Below, one piece after another: positions 25,525-33,986 of a stretch of 64,000 nucleotides of DNA. Made by a program: the position numbers and the translations under genes. Within the stretch, counting starts at the first letter, position 1, and the number at the start of each line of letters is the position of its first letter. The stretch is taken from contig JAEUHC010000019.1 in assembly GCA_016794785.1 (NCBI GenBank), positions 930,001 through 994,000 on the forward strand, given 5' to 3'. Below the pieces are notes generated by a model, which did no database searches, had not been told where the DNA came from, and worked only from the letters and a program-made list of their open reading frames with translations. The DNA comes from Opitutaceae bacterium. GTDB taxonomy: Bacteria > Verrucomicrobiota > Verrucomicrobiia > Opitutales > Opitutaceae.

Positions 25525-26981
25525 GCGCGCTGCACCACGCCACTCTTGCCGAGCTCGCCGCGCAGCTCGCCGCGAAAAAAATCTCCGCCGTCGAACTCAC
25601 GTCGGCCGTGATCGCGCGCACGCGGGCCACCGAGCCGCGCGTCCATGCCTTCAACTTCTTCGACGAGGCCGATGCCCTTTTTGGCGCCGCGGCCTCCGAC
25701 GCCCGCCGCGCCGCCGGCCAGTCGCGCGGCCCGCTCGACGGCATCCCGATCGGATTGAAGGACGTGATCGCGGTGAAGGATCAGCCGCTCACGGCGTCGA
25801 GCAAGATGCTCGCGAAGTTCGTCTCGCCCTACGACGCCACGGTCACGACCAAGCTGAAGGACGCCGGCGCCGTGCTCCACGGCCGGTTGAATTGCGACGA
25901 GTTTGCGATGGGCTCCTCGACGGAAAATTCCGCCTTCGGCCCCACCAGCAACCCCTGGGATCTCGCGCGCGTGCCCGGCGGTTCCTCGGGCGGCAGCGCC
26001 GCGGCGCTGGCGGCGGGCTCGGCCATCGCGACGCTAGGTTCCGACACCGGCGGCTCCATCCGCCAGCCTGCGGCTTTCTGCGGCGTCGTCGGCCTCAAGC
26101 CCACCTACGGCCTCGTCTCGCGTTTCGGTCTCATCGCCTACGCCTCGTCGCTCGATCAGATCGGGCCCTTCGCGCGCACGGTCGAGGATGCCGCCCTCGT
26201 GCTCGGCGCGATCGCGGGCCACGACGAGCGCGACTCCACCTCCTTCAAGACCGAGATTCCCGACTACCGCGCCGAGCTGAAGACACGCCGCGGCCCGTGG
26301 AAGCTCGGCATCCCCAAGGAATACTTTGGCGAAGGCCTCGATCCCGAGATTGGCGCCGCGGTCGAGCAGGCGATCGCGTTTTATAAAAAACTCGGCTGCG
26401 AAATCCGCGAAGTCTCGCTGCCGCACACCCAATACTGCCTCGACACTTACTACATCATCGCGACCGCCGAGGCCTCCTCGAACCTCGCCCGCTACGATGG
26501 CATCCGCTACGGCCACCGTGCAGCCGGCGCGAAAGACATCGTCGATCTCTACTTTCAGTCCCGTGCCGAGGGCTTCGGCGCCGAGGTGAAGCGCCGCATC
26601 ATCCTCGGCACCTACGTGCTCAGCTCGGGTTACTACGACGCCTTCTACCTGCGCGCGCAAAAAGTCCGCACGCTCATCCGCCAGGATTTCCTCAACGCCT
26701 ACCGGGAGGTCGATGCCCTCCTCACGCCGACCTCGCCGATCCCGGCGTTCAAGCTCGGCGAGAAGAGCGACCCGCTCGCGATGTATCTCTGCGACATCTA
26801 TACGATCGGTGTGAACCTCGCCGGCCTCCCGGCCATCAGCGTCCCCTGCGGCTTCACGAAAACCGATCTCCCCATCGGCCTCCAGCTGATTGGCCAGCCC
26901 TACCAGGAAGCCAACCTCCTCGCGATCGCCCAGGCCTACGAACGCGGGCACGAGTGGAACGCACGGCATCCGGTGCTCTGA
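25521..26981 (+). CDS. gatA: Asp-tRNA(Asn)/Glu-tRNA(Gln) amidotransferase subunit A
   Basis: Amidase subunit that releases ammonia from glutamine for transamidation of mischarged tRNA. It has 486 residues. The amidase-signature triad is visible: Lys80 (PIGLKD), cis-Ser155 (VPGGSSGGS) and nucleophile Ser179 (GSDTGGSIRQPAAFCG), nearly the same numbering as in Staphylococcus GatA. The start at 25521 overlaps the gatC stop. The stop is followed within 6 bases by the left arm of the GxxExxY element, which separates gatA from gatB. Confidence 0.97.
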   Translation: MSALHHATLAELAAQLAAKKISAVELTSAVIARTRATEPRVHAFNFFDEADALFGAAASDARRAAGQSRGPLDGIPIGLKDVIAVKDQPLTASSKMLAKFVSPYDATVTTKLKDAGAVLHGRLNCDEFAMGSSTENSAFGPTSNPWDLARVPGGSSGGSAAALAAGSAIATLGSDTGGSIRQPAAFCGVVGLKPTYGLVSRFGLIAYASSLDQIGPFARTVEDAALVLGAIAGHDERDSTSFKTEIPDYRAELKTRRGPWKLGIPKEYFGEGLDPEIGAAVEQAIAFYKKLGCEIREVSLPHTQYCLDTYYIIATAEASSNLARYDGIRYGHRAAGAKDIVDLYFQSRAEGFGAEVKRRIILGTYVLSSGYYDAFYLRAQKVRTLIRQDFLNAYREVDALLTPTSPIPAFKLGEKSDPLAMYLCDIYTIGVNLAGLPAISVPCGFTKTDLPIGLQLIGQPYQEANLLAIAQAYERGHEWNARHPVL

Positions 26982-26986
26982 GTTTT

Positions 26987-27028
26987 GCCACAGAGAGCAC
27001 GGAGCCCGGACACAGAGCGCACAGAGGA
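26987..27028. repeat. Left inverted arm of the GxxExxY element
   Basis: Purine-rich arm of tandem CACAGAG/CACGGAG units beginning 5 bases after the gatA stop. It contains AGAGG (27023-27027), which can act as the Shine-Dalgarno of the internal gene. Confidence 0.85.
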
Positions 27029-27035
27029 CCAGCCC

Positions 27036-27416
27036 ATGACTGAGGAGATCAATCGACTGACGGAGCAAATCATCGGTGCGGCGATCGAGGTGCACAGGGA
27101 GCTCGGTCCCGGCCTGTTGGAGAGCGCGTATCAAAAGGCGCTCGCCCATGAATTTTGCCTGAAGGGCTTGGCTTTTGAGGAGCAGAAACTCTGCGCCGTT
27201 CGCTACAAGGATCTGCCGATCGAGGATGCTTACCGGATCGATTTTCTCGTGGGGCAAAAGGTCGTGGTCGAGCTCAAGGCCATTGATGCTCTGCTCGACG
27301 TTCATGAGGCGCAGGTGCTCACCTATCTCCGCTTCACCTCCTGCCGGATCGGCCTTCTCTTCAATTTCCGCACCACGCTTCTGACCAAGCACGGCCTCCG
27401 CCGTCTGGCTCTGTGA
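27036..27416 (+). CDS. GxxExxY protein (PDDEXK_3-like)
   Basis: A 126-residue protein of the GxxExxY family, related to PD-(D/E)xK nuclease folds and of unknown cellular role. The naming motif is G-L-L-E-S-A-Y in HRELGPGLLESAYQKAL. The nuclease-like core shows D in YRIDFLVG and a VVELKAID strand (E-x-K), which together could form a D...ExK site. The ATG at 27036 is chosen because MTEEINRLTEQIIGAAIEVHR is the usual family start. The coding end lies in the right repeat arm (GCT CTG TGA). It interrupts an otherwise continuous gatC-gatA-gatB order, which suggests later insertion. Confidence 0.9.
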   Translation: MTEEINRLTEQIIGAAIEVHRELGPGLLESAYQKALAHEFCLKGLAFEEQKLCAVRYKDLPIEDAYRIDFLVGQKVVVELKAIDALLDVHEAQVLTYLRFTSCRIGLLFNFRTTLLTKHGLRRLAL

Positions 27417-27448
27417 TCTCTGTGTCGGAGCTCCGTGTCCTCTGTGGC
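27409..27448. repeat. Right inverted arm of the GxxExxY element
   Basis: Reverse-complement partner of the left arm (CTCTGTG..CTCTGTGTC..CTCCGTGTC..CTCTGTGGC). It includes the last codons and the stop of the internal gene and ends 24 bases before gatB. Confidence 0.85.
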
Positions 27449-27472
27449 TAATTCCTCCTTTCTCCTTATTAC

Positions 27473-29002
27473 ATGACCTACGAAGCTGTCATTGGCCTTG
27501 AAGTCCACGTGCAGATCAAGACTGCGTCCAAGGTCTTCACCCGCGTCGCCGCGGGCTACGGGCACGAGCCCAATTCGCTCACCGATCCCGTCGTGCTCGG
27601 CCTGCCCGGCGCGCTGCCGGTGATGAACAAGGCCGCGCTCGACGCCATCATCAAGGCCGGTCTCCTCCTCGGCTGCGAGATCGCGCCCGTCTGCAAGTGG
27701 GACCGGAAGCAGTATTTCTATCCCGACTCGCCGAAGAACTACCAGATCTCGCAATACGACCAGCCCATCTGCCTCGGCGGCGCCGTCGAGATCGAGCTGC
27801 CCGGCGCGGCGCGCAACGTGATGGGCGAGCACAAGAAAATCCCGCTCACGCGCATCCACCTCGAGGAGGATGTCGGCAAGCTCAACCACGGCGCCACCGA
27901 ATCGCTCGTGGACTACAACCGCGCCGGCACGCCACTCATGGAGATCGTCTCCGATCCCGCGATGCACACGGCCGACGAGGCCTATGCCTATCTCACGTCG
28001 CTCCGCGCCACGATGATCTACGGCGGCATCTCCGATTGCGACATGGAGAAGGGCCAGCTCCGCTGCGACGCCAACATCTCCATCCGCCCCGTCGGCCAGG
28101 CGAAGCTCGGCACCAAGGTCGAGCTAAAGAACCTCAACTCGATCTCCTTCGTGCGCGACGGCATCGAGCACGAGATCAAGCGCCAGCTCGCGGTCCTCGA
28201 GCGCGGTGGCACCATCGTGCAGGAGACGCGCGACTACGACGGCATGACCGGCACTTCGCAGTCCCTCCGCACCAAGGAGGAAGCGCACGACTACCGCTAC
28301 TTTCCCGATCCCGATCTGCTGCCCGTCGCGGTCGATGCCGCGTGGAAAGCCCGCCTGCAGGCCGAGTGCCCGGAGCTGCCGTTTGCGAAGCAGCGCCGGT
28401 TCCAGGCCGACTACGCGCTGCCCTACACGCTCACGTCCGTCCTCGTCTGGGATCGTGCGCTCGCCGATTATTTCGAGGAGGCCGCGAAACTCTGCGGCAA
28501 GCCCCAGGCCGTCGGCAACTGGATCGCCAACGATCTCCTGCGTGAATTGGGAAAGAGTTCGACGGCCTTGGTTGGGGACGCGGCGCCCTCGCCGCGTTCT
28601 TCGCCCGACCGCGGCGAGGGCGCCGCAGCTCCAGCGAGCCATCCGCTCGCCACCTGCAAGGTCCGCCCCGCGCACCTCGCCGCGCTCGTGCAGCTTGTCG
28701 ACGCCAGCACCGTGCTCAACCAGGCGGCCAAGGAAATCTTCACCGAAATGTTTGCCACCGGGGAGATGCCCGAGGCCATCGCGGAGAAGCGCGGACTCAA
28801 GGCCGCGCCCACCGACAGCAACGAGCTTGAGCAATGGTGCCGCGACTCCATCGCCGCCAACGCCAAGGCCCTCGCCGAGTTCAAGGCCGGCAAGGACAGC
28901 GCGATCAACGCGTTCAAGGGTCCGGTGATGAAAGCCGCCAAGGGCAAGGCCAACCCCAAGCTCGTGGACGAGACGCTGCGCCGCCTGCTGGCGGCGATGT
29001 AG
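27473..29002 (+). CDS. gatB: Asp-tRNA(Asn)/Glu-tRNA(Gln) amidotransferase subunit B, with a palindrome-encoded insert
   Basis: Subunit that activates the mischarged aminoacyl-tRNA by phosphorylation and accepts ammonia from GatA. It has 509 residues against roughly 475-480 usual. The cradle domain (1-290) has YEAVIGLEVHVQIKT, FYPDSPKNYQISQYDQP and NRAGTPLMEIVSDP. The C-terminal helical and YqeY-like tail (about 300-509) is intact and ends VDETLRRLLAAM. The excess length lies around residues 365-392, where a perfect 17-bp-arm palindrome is translated as a Pro/Ala/Gly/Arg-rich linker (GDAAPSPRSSPDRGEGAAAP). The frame is kept, so the gene should be functional. Confidence 0.96.
   Translation: MTYEAVIGLEVHVQIKTASKVFTRVAAGYGHEPNSLTDPVVLGLPGALPVMNKAALDAIIKAGLLLGCEIAPVCKWDRKQYFYPDSPKNYQISQYDQPICLGGAVEIELPGAARNVMGEHKKIPLTRIHLEEDVGKLNHGATESLVDYNRAGTPLMEIVSDPAMHTADEAYAYLTSLRATMIYGGISDCDMEKGQLRCDANISIRPVGQAKLGTKVELKNLNSISFVRDGIEHEIKRQLAVLERGGTIVQETRDYDGMTGTSQSLRTKEEAHDYRYFPDPDLLPVAVDAAWKARLQAECPELPFAKQRRFQADYALPYTLTSVLVWDRALADYFEEAAKLCGKPQAVGNWIANDLLRELGKSSTALVGDAAPSPRSSPDRGEGAAAPASHPLATCKVRPAHLAALVQLVDASTVLNQAAKEIFTEMFATGEMPEAIAEKRGLKAAPTDSNELEQWCRDSIAANAKALAEFKAGKDSAINAFKGPVMKAAKGKANPKLVDETLRRLLAAM
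28580..28626. repeat. Perfect palindrome inserted in frame in gatB
   Basis: GCGGCGCCCTCGCCGCG (28580-28596) and its exact reverse complement (28610-28626) flank a 13-base loop. It encodes the low-complexity segment near residues 370-385 of GatB, in the linker before the tail domain. Confidence 0.88.
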
Positions 29003-29045
29003 GTCGCTGATATCCCCCGAAGCTTGCTTCAGCTGGGATTGAGCC

Positions 29046-29094
29046 TGTGGGAGCGTGCTTGCACGCGACAGTCGCGACCAAGGTCGCTCCCACA
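29046..29094. repeat. TGTGGGAGCG palindrome between gatB and a convergent sulfatase
   Basis: Terminal TGTGGGAGCG (29046-29055) and CGCTCCCACA (29085-29094) are perfect 10-bp inverted repeats around a GC-rich core with further partial pairing. It resembles the GTGGGAGCG-type REP sequences common in other bacteria and could act as a bidirectional hairpin between the convergent genes. Nothing else is seen in this 146-base gap. Confidence 0.75.
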
Positions 29095-29148
29095 AAATCG
29101 GATTGCAGCAGGCTGGTGAGAATGCCCCGGGGCTGGCTCTTGGGATCT

Positions 29149-30711
29149 TCAGCGCGGGCCGGGGGCGTTGATGAAGGCGGCGTTGCGCTCGCTGCCGGCG
29201 GGGGTGCCGCGGGCGGCGGCCTTGGTGGCTTTGCCTTTGGATGCGTCGGAGGCGCGCACGGCGACTCCGGTCTCCCGGTCGAAACCGTCGGGTGTGAGCT
29301 TGGCCGGCACTGTGTCGCCGGTTTCGGTGGTCCAATCGGCGAGCAGTTTCGCGAGGCGGATTTTGGCGGCCCGATGCGCGGGATCGGCGGCGAGGTTCTT
29401 GAGTTGGAGCGGATCCGTGGCGGTGTGGTAGAGTTCCTCGCTGGGCCGGGGGGCGAGAAACACGTCGGCCTGCGCGGGCGTCAGTTTGCCGGCATCGCGG
29501 GCGGCTCGTAGCGCCACGTGCGAGGGACTGCGCACGGAGTCGGCCGGTCCCTGCCACGGCAAGGCGGGCCGATGGTTGAGCAGATAGAGGTAGCCTTCGG
29601 AGCGGACGGACCGGCCGTGGGCCTCGTAGTCATGCCAGTTGTGCTCGGAGAAAGCATGGCGGCGCGCGATGGCGGCGGGATCGCGGAGCACGGGCGCGAA
29701 ACTGACGCCCTGAAATGTCGCCGGCGCGGGGATCCCCGCGAGTTCGAGCACGGTGGGTGCGATGTCGATGGTGCTGATCATGCTCGCGGTCGGTGTGCCG
29801 GGACGAGCGAGGCCGGCGGGCCAGTGCGCGATGAAGTAGGTCTTCATCCCGGAGTCGTGCAGGCGGGTCTTGGCGCGCGGGAAGGCCTGGCCGTTGTCGG
29901 CGAGCACGAGGATTAGGGTGTTGGCGAGCGTGCCCTCCCGCTCGAGGGTGGCGACGACCTGGCCGACGAAGTAGTCGAAACGCGTGATCTCGTTGTGGTA
30001 GGAGGCGAGGTCGGCGCGCGTGGCGGCGTCGTCGCGCAAGTAGGTCGGCACCCGGACGGCGGCGGGATCGTGTTTCGGCCCGTAGAGCTCGGGGCGCCAT
30101 TCCTTGTCGCCGTCCCAGTCGCGGTGGGCGTCGAGAGCGGCGAACCAGAAGAAGAATGGTTTCTCCTTCGGGCGGTTGGTGGTGACGCTCACCCAGTTGG
30201 CGTGGCCGCCGCTGTTGCCGGGGGCCTTGCCGGCGTCGACGTGGTCGAAAGGCTTGGCGGCGGCGGGCGCGCCGGCCTCGGGTGGCTCGGCGGTCATGTG
30301 GTGCTTGCCACTCAGCGCGGTGTAGTAGCCGGCTTCGCGGAGGAGCGCGGGAAACCACGGCAGATGGGCGGCGATGGGCTGGTGGAGTTCGGAGGCGCGG
30401 CCGTTGTTGTGCGGGTAGCGGCCGGTGACGATGCTGCTGCGGCTCGGGCTGCAACTGCTGGCGACGAGGTAGGCGGCGTCGAAGCGTCGGCCCTGCGCGG
30501 CGAGGCGGTCGAGGTGAGGCGTGCGGGCGGAGGGATTGCCGGTGCAGCCGAGGTCATCCCAGCTCACGTCGTCGGCGATGAAGAGGATCACATTGGGCCG
30601 TGGCGTCGCGCCGTGCAGCACGCCGGCGAGGAACGAGACGGCAGCAAGCACGAGGGCGGCGCAGCGCAGGTGGCCCTGGAACGGAAGCGGGGTGGAGCGG
30701 GGGAGACGCAT
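29149..30711 (-). CDS. Secreted sulfatase, heparan N-sulfatase-like
   Basis: A 520-residue sulfatase with signal peptide (hydrophobic about 16-34). Motifs: FIADDVSWDDLGCTGNP (metal Asp pair near 47-48), activation site C87-S-P-S-R91 in SSCSPSRSSIVTGRYPHNNG, and SGKHHMTAE in place of the usual GKWH. These details resemble the heparan N-sulfatase group. The C-terminal 60 residues include an unusual Lys/Ala/Arg-rich tail after DRETGVAVRASD. It is divergent from the PSD1/DUF1501 array, so the 117-base region between them may hold promoters for both. Confidence 0.88.
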   Translation of the reverse strand: MRLPRSTPLPFQGHLRCAALVLAAVSFLAGVLHGATPRPNVILFIADDVSWDDLGCTGNPSARTPHLDRLAAQGRRFDAAYLVASSCSPSRSSIVTGRYPHNNGRASELHQPIAAHLPWFPALLREAGYYTALSGKHHMTAEPPEAGAPAAAKPFDHVDAGKAPGNSGGHANWVSVTTNRPKEKPFFFWFAALDAHRDWDGDKEWRPELYGPKHDPAAVRVPTYLRDDAATRADLASYHNEITRFDYFVGQVVATLEREGTLANTLILVLADNGQAFPRAKTRLHDSGMKTYFIAHWPAGLARPGTPTASMISTIDIAPTVLELAGIPAPATFQGVSFAPVLRDPAAIARRHAFSEHNWHDYEAHGRSVRSEGYLYLLNHRPALPWQGPADSVRSPSHVALRAARDAGKLTPAQADVFLAPRPSEELYHTATDPLQLKNLAADPAHRAAKIRLAKLLADWTTETGDTVPAKLTPDGFDRETGVAVRASDASKGKATKAAARGTPAGSERNAAFINAPGPR

Positions 30712-30735
30712 GGCCGGAGTGTCGGAGGGGCCGCG

Positions 30736-30750
30736 CGGGGTTCAACCCCG
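30736..30750. promoter_or_regulatory. Palindrome in the divergent sulfatase/PSD1 promoter region
   Basis: CGGGGTT-C-AACCCCG has perfect 7-bp arms. It lies 25 bases upstream of the sulfatase start and 79 upstream of the first PSD1 gene. A shared operator is possible but not supported by any other sign. Confidence 0.25.
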
Positions 30751-30828
30751 TTTCCCGTGCCGGCGGCGCGATTTCCATGCCGCGAGTAGACAGCGGGCGA
30801 AATTGTCTCTTAGTCTTAGCTCCTCCCC

Positions 30829-33800
30829 ATGGCCGGTTACCCTTCCTCGTCTGTTGTATCCTGTCTCGTTTCATCGGTGAGGCTTGCGCTCTGGCCGGTG
30901 ATGGCCGCGTCGTTGGCCGCGGTGGCGGCGCCCGCGAAACTCAGCTACAACGACCACATCCAGCCCATCCTCGCGGAGAACTGCTTCCACTGCCACGGCC
31001 CCGATGCCGGCACCCGCAAGGCCAAGCTCCGCCTCGACCGCGCGGAGCATGCGACCGCCAAGCGCGACGATCTTCCCGCCATCGCCCCTGGGAAACCGGC
31101 GGAGAGTGCGCTCATCGAACGCATCAAGACCAAGGACCCGGAGGAGATCATGCCTCCGCCCGATTCGCACAAAACGCTCAAGCCCGCCGAAATCGCGTTG
31201 CTTGAGCGCTGGATCGCCGAGGGCGCGGAATATCAGGAGCACTGGTCGCTCCTCCCGCCCGTCCGGCCGCCGGTGCCTTCAATCGCAAATCGTAAATTCC
31301 AAATCGTAAATCCAGTGGACGCCTTCGTCCTTGCGCGGCTCGAAAAGGAAAAACTCGCGCCTGCCGCGCCGGAATCGCCCGCGCGTCTGCTGCGCCGCGT
31401 CACGCTCGATCTCACCGGGCTGCCGCCGACGCCGGAGGAGATCGCGGCCTTTGTGCGCGATCCGTCGCCGGCCGCCTATTCGCGCGCGGTCGATCGGCTG
31501 CTCGCGAGCGATGCGAGCGCGGAGCATTTCGCGCGGCAGTGGCTCGACGCGGTGCGCTACGCCGACACCCACGGCATCCACATCGACAATTACCGCTCTA
31601 TCTGGCCCTACCGCGACTGGGTGGTGAACGCGTTCCGGCAGAACATGCCGTTCGATCGGTTCACCATCGAACAGATGGCGGGCGACCTCCTGCCCGACGC
31701 TACTCTCGATCAGAAAGTCGCCTCCGGCTTCAACCGCTGCCTGCCCACGACGAGCGAAGGCGGCGCCATCGCCGCGGAATACGAGGCCATCTACGCCAAG
31801 GATCGCGTCGAGACCATGAGCACGGTCTGGCTCGGGCTCACGACCGGCTGCGCCGCGTGCCACGATCACAAGTTCGACCCGATCACGCAGCGCGACTTCT
31901 ACTCGCTGGCGGCATTTTTCCGCAACAACACGATGCCCGCGATGGACGGCAACGTGTCCGACACGAAGCCAAGCCTCTTCATCCCCGCGTTCGGCGACCG
32001 CACGCGCTGGACCGCCTTGCAGTCGGAAATCGCCGCGCTGCGCGCGGAGATCAAGCAACGGGCCGCGACGCCCGAGGCGAACGAGAGCTTCTTGGCGTGG
32101 CTCGCGACGGCCAAGACTTTGCCCGCGCCGCCGGTCGATCATGCGACGCGGCTGCACCTGCCGCTCATCGCGGCCGAGGCGCCCGACGCGGTCGCCGGTC
32201 TCTACGGCCCGGCCACCCGTCTCAAGGGCGCAGGGCTCGTCGCGGGCCCACCCGTCGCGATGCGGCGCGAGGCCTCGGAGAGCTTTGCGCTGCTCGTGCG
32301 TGTGGACGGCGCACCGAGCGGCACGCTGCTCTCGTCGCTCGCGCACGACACCAAGGGCGGCGGCTGGGAGGTGTTTCTTGAGAACGGCAAGCCGGGGCTG
32401 CTCTTCATCGACGAGCGGGGCGGAGTGACCGCACGTGGCGTCGCCAGCGCGGCGCTGAAGCCCGGCGAGTGGCACCACCTGCTCCTCAGCTACGACGCGG
32501 GCTCACTGCGCAGCCGCGCGATCGATCTTTTTGTGGACGGCAAGGCCGGGGCAAATTCGGGCGAGGTCAGCAGTTTTCCCTACGACATCGTGCCGACCGC
32601 GCCGTTGCGGATTGGCTCGCGCGATGGCGCCGAGGTGGCGTTTGCCGACGGCGGCGTGTGGGTGCAGGACCTGCGGCATTTCGCGCGTGGCTTCGCCTTG
32701 GCCGACGCCAAGGCCCTCGCCGACGTCCTCGAGACCCGCGCGGCGCTTGCGGCCGAAGCGGCGCAACGCACCGCCGCGCAGAAAAAACTCCTCCGCGAAC
32801 ATTTCAACGCCGCCGTGGATGCTCCGGCGCTGGCGGTCGCCGCCCAGCTCGATCGGCTCCTCGCCGAGGAGGTTGCGCTCCGGGCGCGCGGCGGCGTGAC
32901 GCTCGTGATGGAGGAGAAAAAGGAATCCGAACCCTTCGCCCACATCCTTAACCGCGGCGAATACAGTCAGCCCGGGGAGAAAGTGCCCGCGGCCACGCTC
33001 TCCGCGCTCCCGCCGCTGGCGGCCGAGGCGCCGCGCAACCGCCTGGGGCTGGCGCAATGGCTCGTCGCGCCAGAGAATCCGCTGACCGCGCGCGTGACGG
33101 TGAACCGCGCTTGGCAGCATCTCTTTGGCACGGGCCTCGTGGAAAGCACCGGCGACTTCGGCATCATGGGCGCGCGGCCTTCTCATCCGGAGCTGCTCGA
33201 CTGGCTGGCGGTCGAGTTCCGCGCGAGCGGGTGGGATTATCGGCGGCTTGTGCGCCTGATGGTGACGAGCGCGACTTACCGGCAATCCGCCGCCGTCACT
33301 CCCGCGCTGCTCGAGCGCGATCCCGAAAACCGCCTTCTGGCGCGCGGACCGCGTCATCGCCTCGACGCCGAGCAACTGCGCGATCAGGCGCTCGCCGCGT
33401 CGGGCCTGCTCGTGGCCAGGCTCGGCGGCCGCCCGGTGCGGCCCTACCAGCCCGAAGGCATCTGGGAGGAGGTCGCGATGAAGCAATCGACGACGCGCTT
33501 CTACAAAACCGATGTCGGCGACAACCTCTTCCGTCGCTCAATCTACACGCTCTGGAAACGAACCGCGCCGCCGCCCGCGATGGACATACTCAACGCCCCG
33601 AGCCGCGAGGTCTCCTGCGTGCGCCGCGATCGCACCAATACACCGCTGCAGGCGCTCGTCACGCTCAACGAGCCGCTGTTCGTCGAGGCCTCCCGCCAGC
33701 TCGCCACGCGCGTGCTGCGCGCCTCCTCGCGCTTCGATGCGCGGCTCGATGCCATCGCGTTGCGGCTGCTCGGTCGCACCTTCACGCGCGACGAACGCGC

Positions 33801-33981
33801 GGTCGTCCGTCGCACCCACGACGCTGCGCTGGCTACCTACCAAAAAGAACCTGCGCTCGCCCGCCAGCTCATCGATGTCGGCGAATCGCCGGCCGACGAA
33901 AAACTGAACCCCGCAGAACTGGCCGCCTGGACCCTCGTCGCGAGCCAGGTGATGAACCTCGATGAAGCGCTGACGAAATAA
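30829..33981 (+). CDS. PSCyt1-PSD1 (DUF1549/DUF1553) multidomain cytochrome-like protein with LamG-like domain
   Basis: A 1050-residue exported protein of the Planctomycete/Verrucomicrobia PSD1 type; the function of the family is not established. Order: signal peptide (1-34), PSCyt1 haem domain with C52-F-H-C55-H56 and the MPPPDSH segment, DUF1549 (about 155-370) containing a second haem-type motif C341-A-A-C-H345 followed by DHKFDPIT, a LamG/concanavalin-like region (about 430-630, with WEVFLENGKPGLLFI and GEWHHLLLSYDAG), a helical stretch, and DUF1553 (about 730-1040, with NPLTARVTVNRAWQHLFGTGLVES). A short repeat is translated in the linker at about 150-162. DUF1501 partner starts 5 bases downstream. 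Two CxxCH motifs suggest covalent haem and a redox role. Confidence 0.9.
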   Translation: MAGYPSSSVVSCLVSSVRLALWPVMAASLAAVAAPAKLSYNDHIQPILAENCFHCHGPDAGTRKAKLRLDRAEHATAKRDDLPAIAPGKPAESALIERIKTKDPEEIMPPPDSHKTLKPAEIALLERWIAEGAEYQEHWSLLPPVRPPVPSIANRKFQIVNPVDAFVLARLEKEKLAPAAPESPARLLRRVTLDLTGLPPTPEEIAAFVRDPSPAAYSRAVDRLLASDASAEHFARQWLDAVRYADTHGIHIDNYRSIWPYRDWVVNAFRQNMPFDRFTIEQMAGDLLPDATLDQKVASGFNRCLPTTSEGGAIAAEYEAIYAKDRVETMSTVWLGLTTGCAACHDHKFDPITQRDFYSLAAFFRNNTMPAMDGNVSDTKPSLFIPAFGDRTRWTALQSEIAALRAEIKQRAATPEANESFLAWLATAKTLPAPPVDHATRLHLPLIAAEAPDAVAGLYGPATRLKGAGLVAGPPVAMRREASESFALLVRVDGAPSGTLLSSLAHDTKGGGWEVFLENGKPGLLFIDERGGVTARGVASAALKPGEWHHLLLSYDAGSLRSRAIDLFVDGKAGANSGEVSSFPYDIVPTAPLRIGSRDGAEVAFADGGVWVQDLRHFARGFALADAKALADVLETRAALAAEAAQRTAAQKKLLREHFNAAVDAPALAVAAQLDRLLAEEVALRARGGVTLVMEEKKESEPFAHILNRGEYSQPGEKVPAATLSALPPLAAEAPRNRLGLAQWLVAPENPLTARVTVNRAWQHLFGTGLVESTGDFGIMGARPSHPELLDWLAVEFRASGWDYRRLVRLMVTSATYRQSAAVTPALLERDPENRLLARGPRHRLDAEQLRDQALAASGLLVARLGGRPVRPYQPEGIWEEVAMKQSTTRFYKTDVGDNLFRRSIYTLWKRTAPPPAMDILNAPSREVSCVRRDRTNTPLQALVTLNEPLFVEASRQLATRVLRASSRFDARLDAIALRLLGRTFTRDERAVVRRTHDAALATYQKEPALARQLIDVGESPADEKLNPAELAAWTLVASQVMNLDEALTK
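31281..31313. repeat. AT-rich repeat translated in the PSCyt1-DUF1549 linker
   Basis: Two near-identical units CAAATCGTAAATTC and CAAATCGTAAATCC follow AATCG, giving an AT-rich patch unlike the GC-rich gene around it. It encodes SIANRKFQIVN between PVRPPVP and PVDAFVLARL. The paralogue at 39529 has a different repeat at the same linker. Confidence 0.7.
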
Positions 33982-33986
33982 ACGCC

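Larger units (their letters stand above)
26987..27448. mobile_element. GxxExxY gene framed by ~40-bp inverted repeats
   Basis: A 462-base unit inserted between gatA and gatB. The left arm (26987-27028) and right arm (27409-27448) match as inverted repeats at 34 of 40 positions, sharing GCCACAGAG..CACGGAGC..ACACAGAG..CACAGAG. Only the GxxExxY gene lies inside. The left arm provides AGAGG at ribosome-binding distance and the right arm provides the stop codon. Related CACAGAG palindromes without a gene occur inside purL. The structure resembles a small mobile unit, but movement, target duplication and the enzyme responsible are not shown. Confidence 0.6.
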
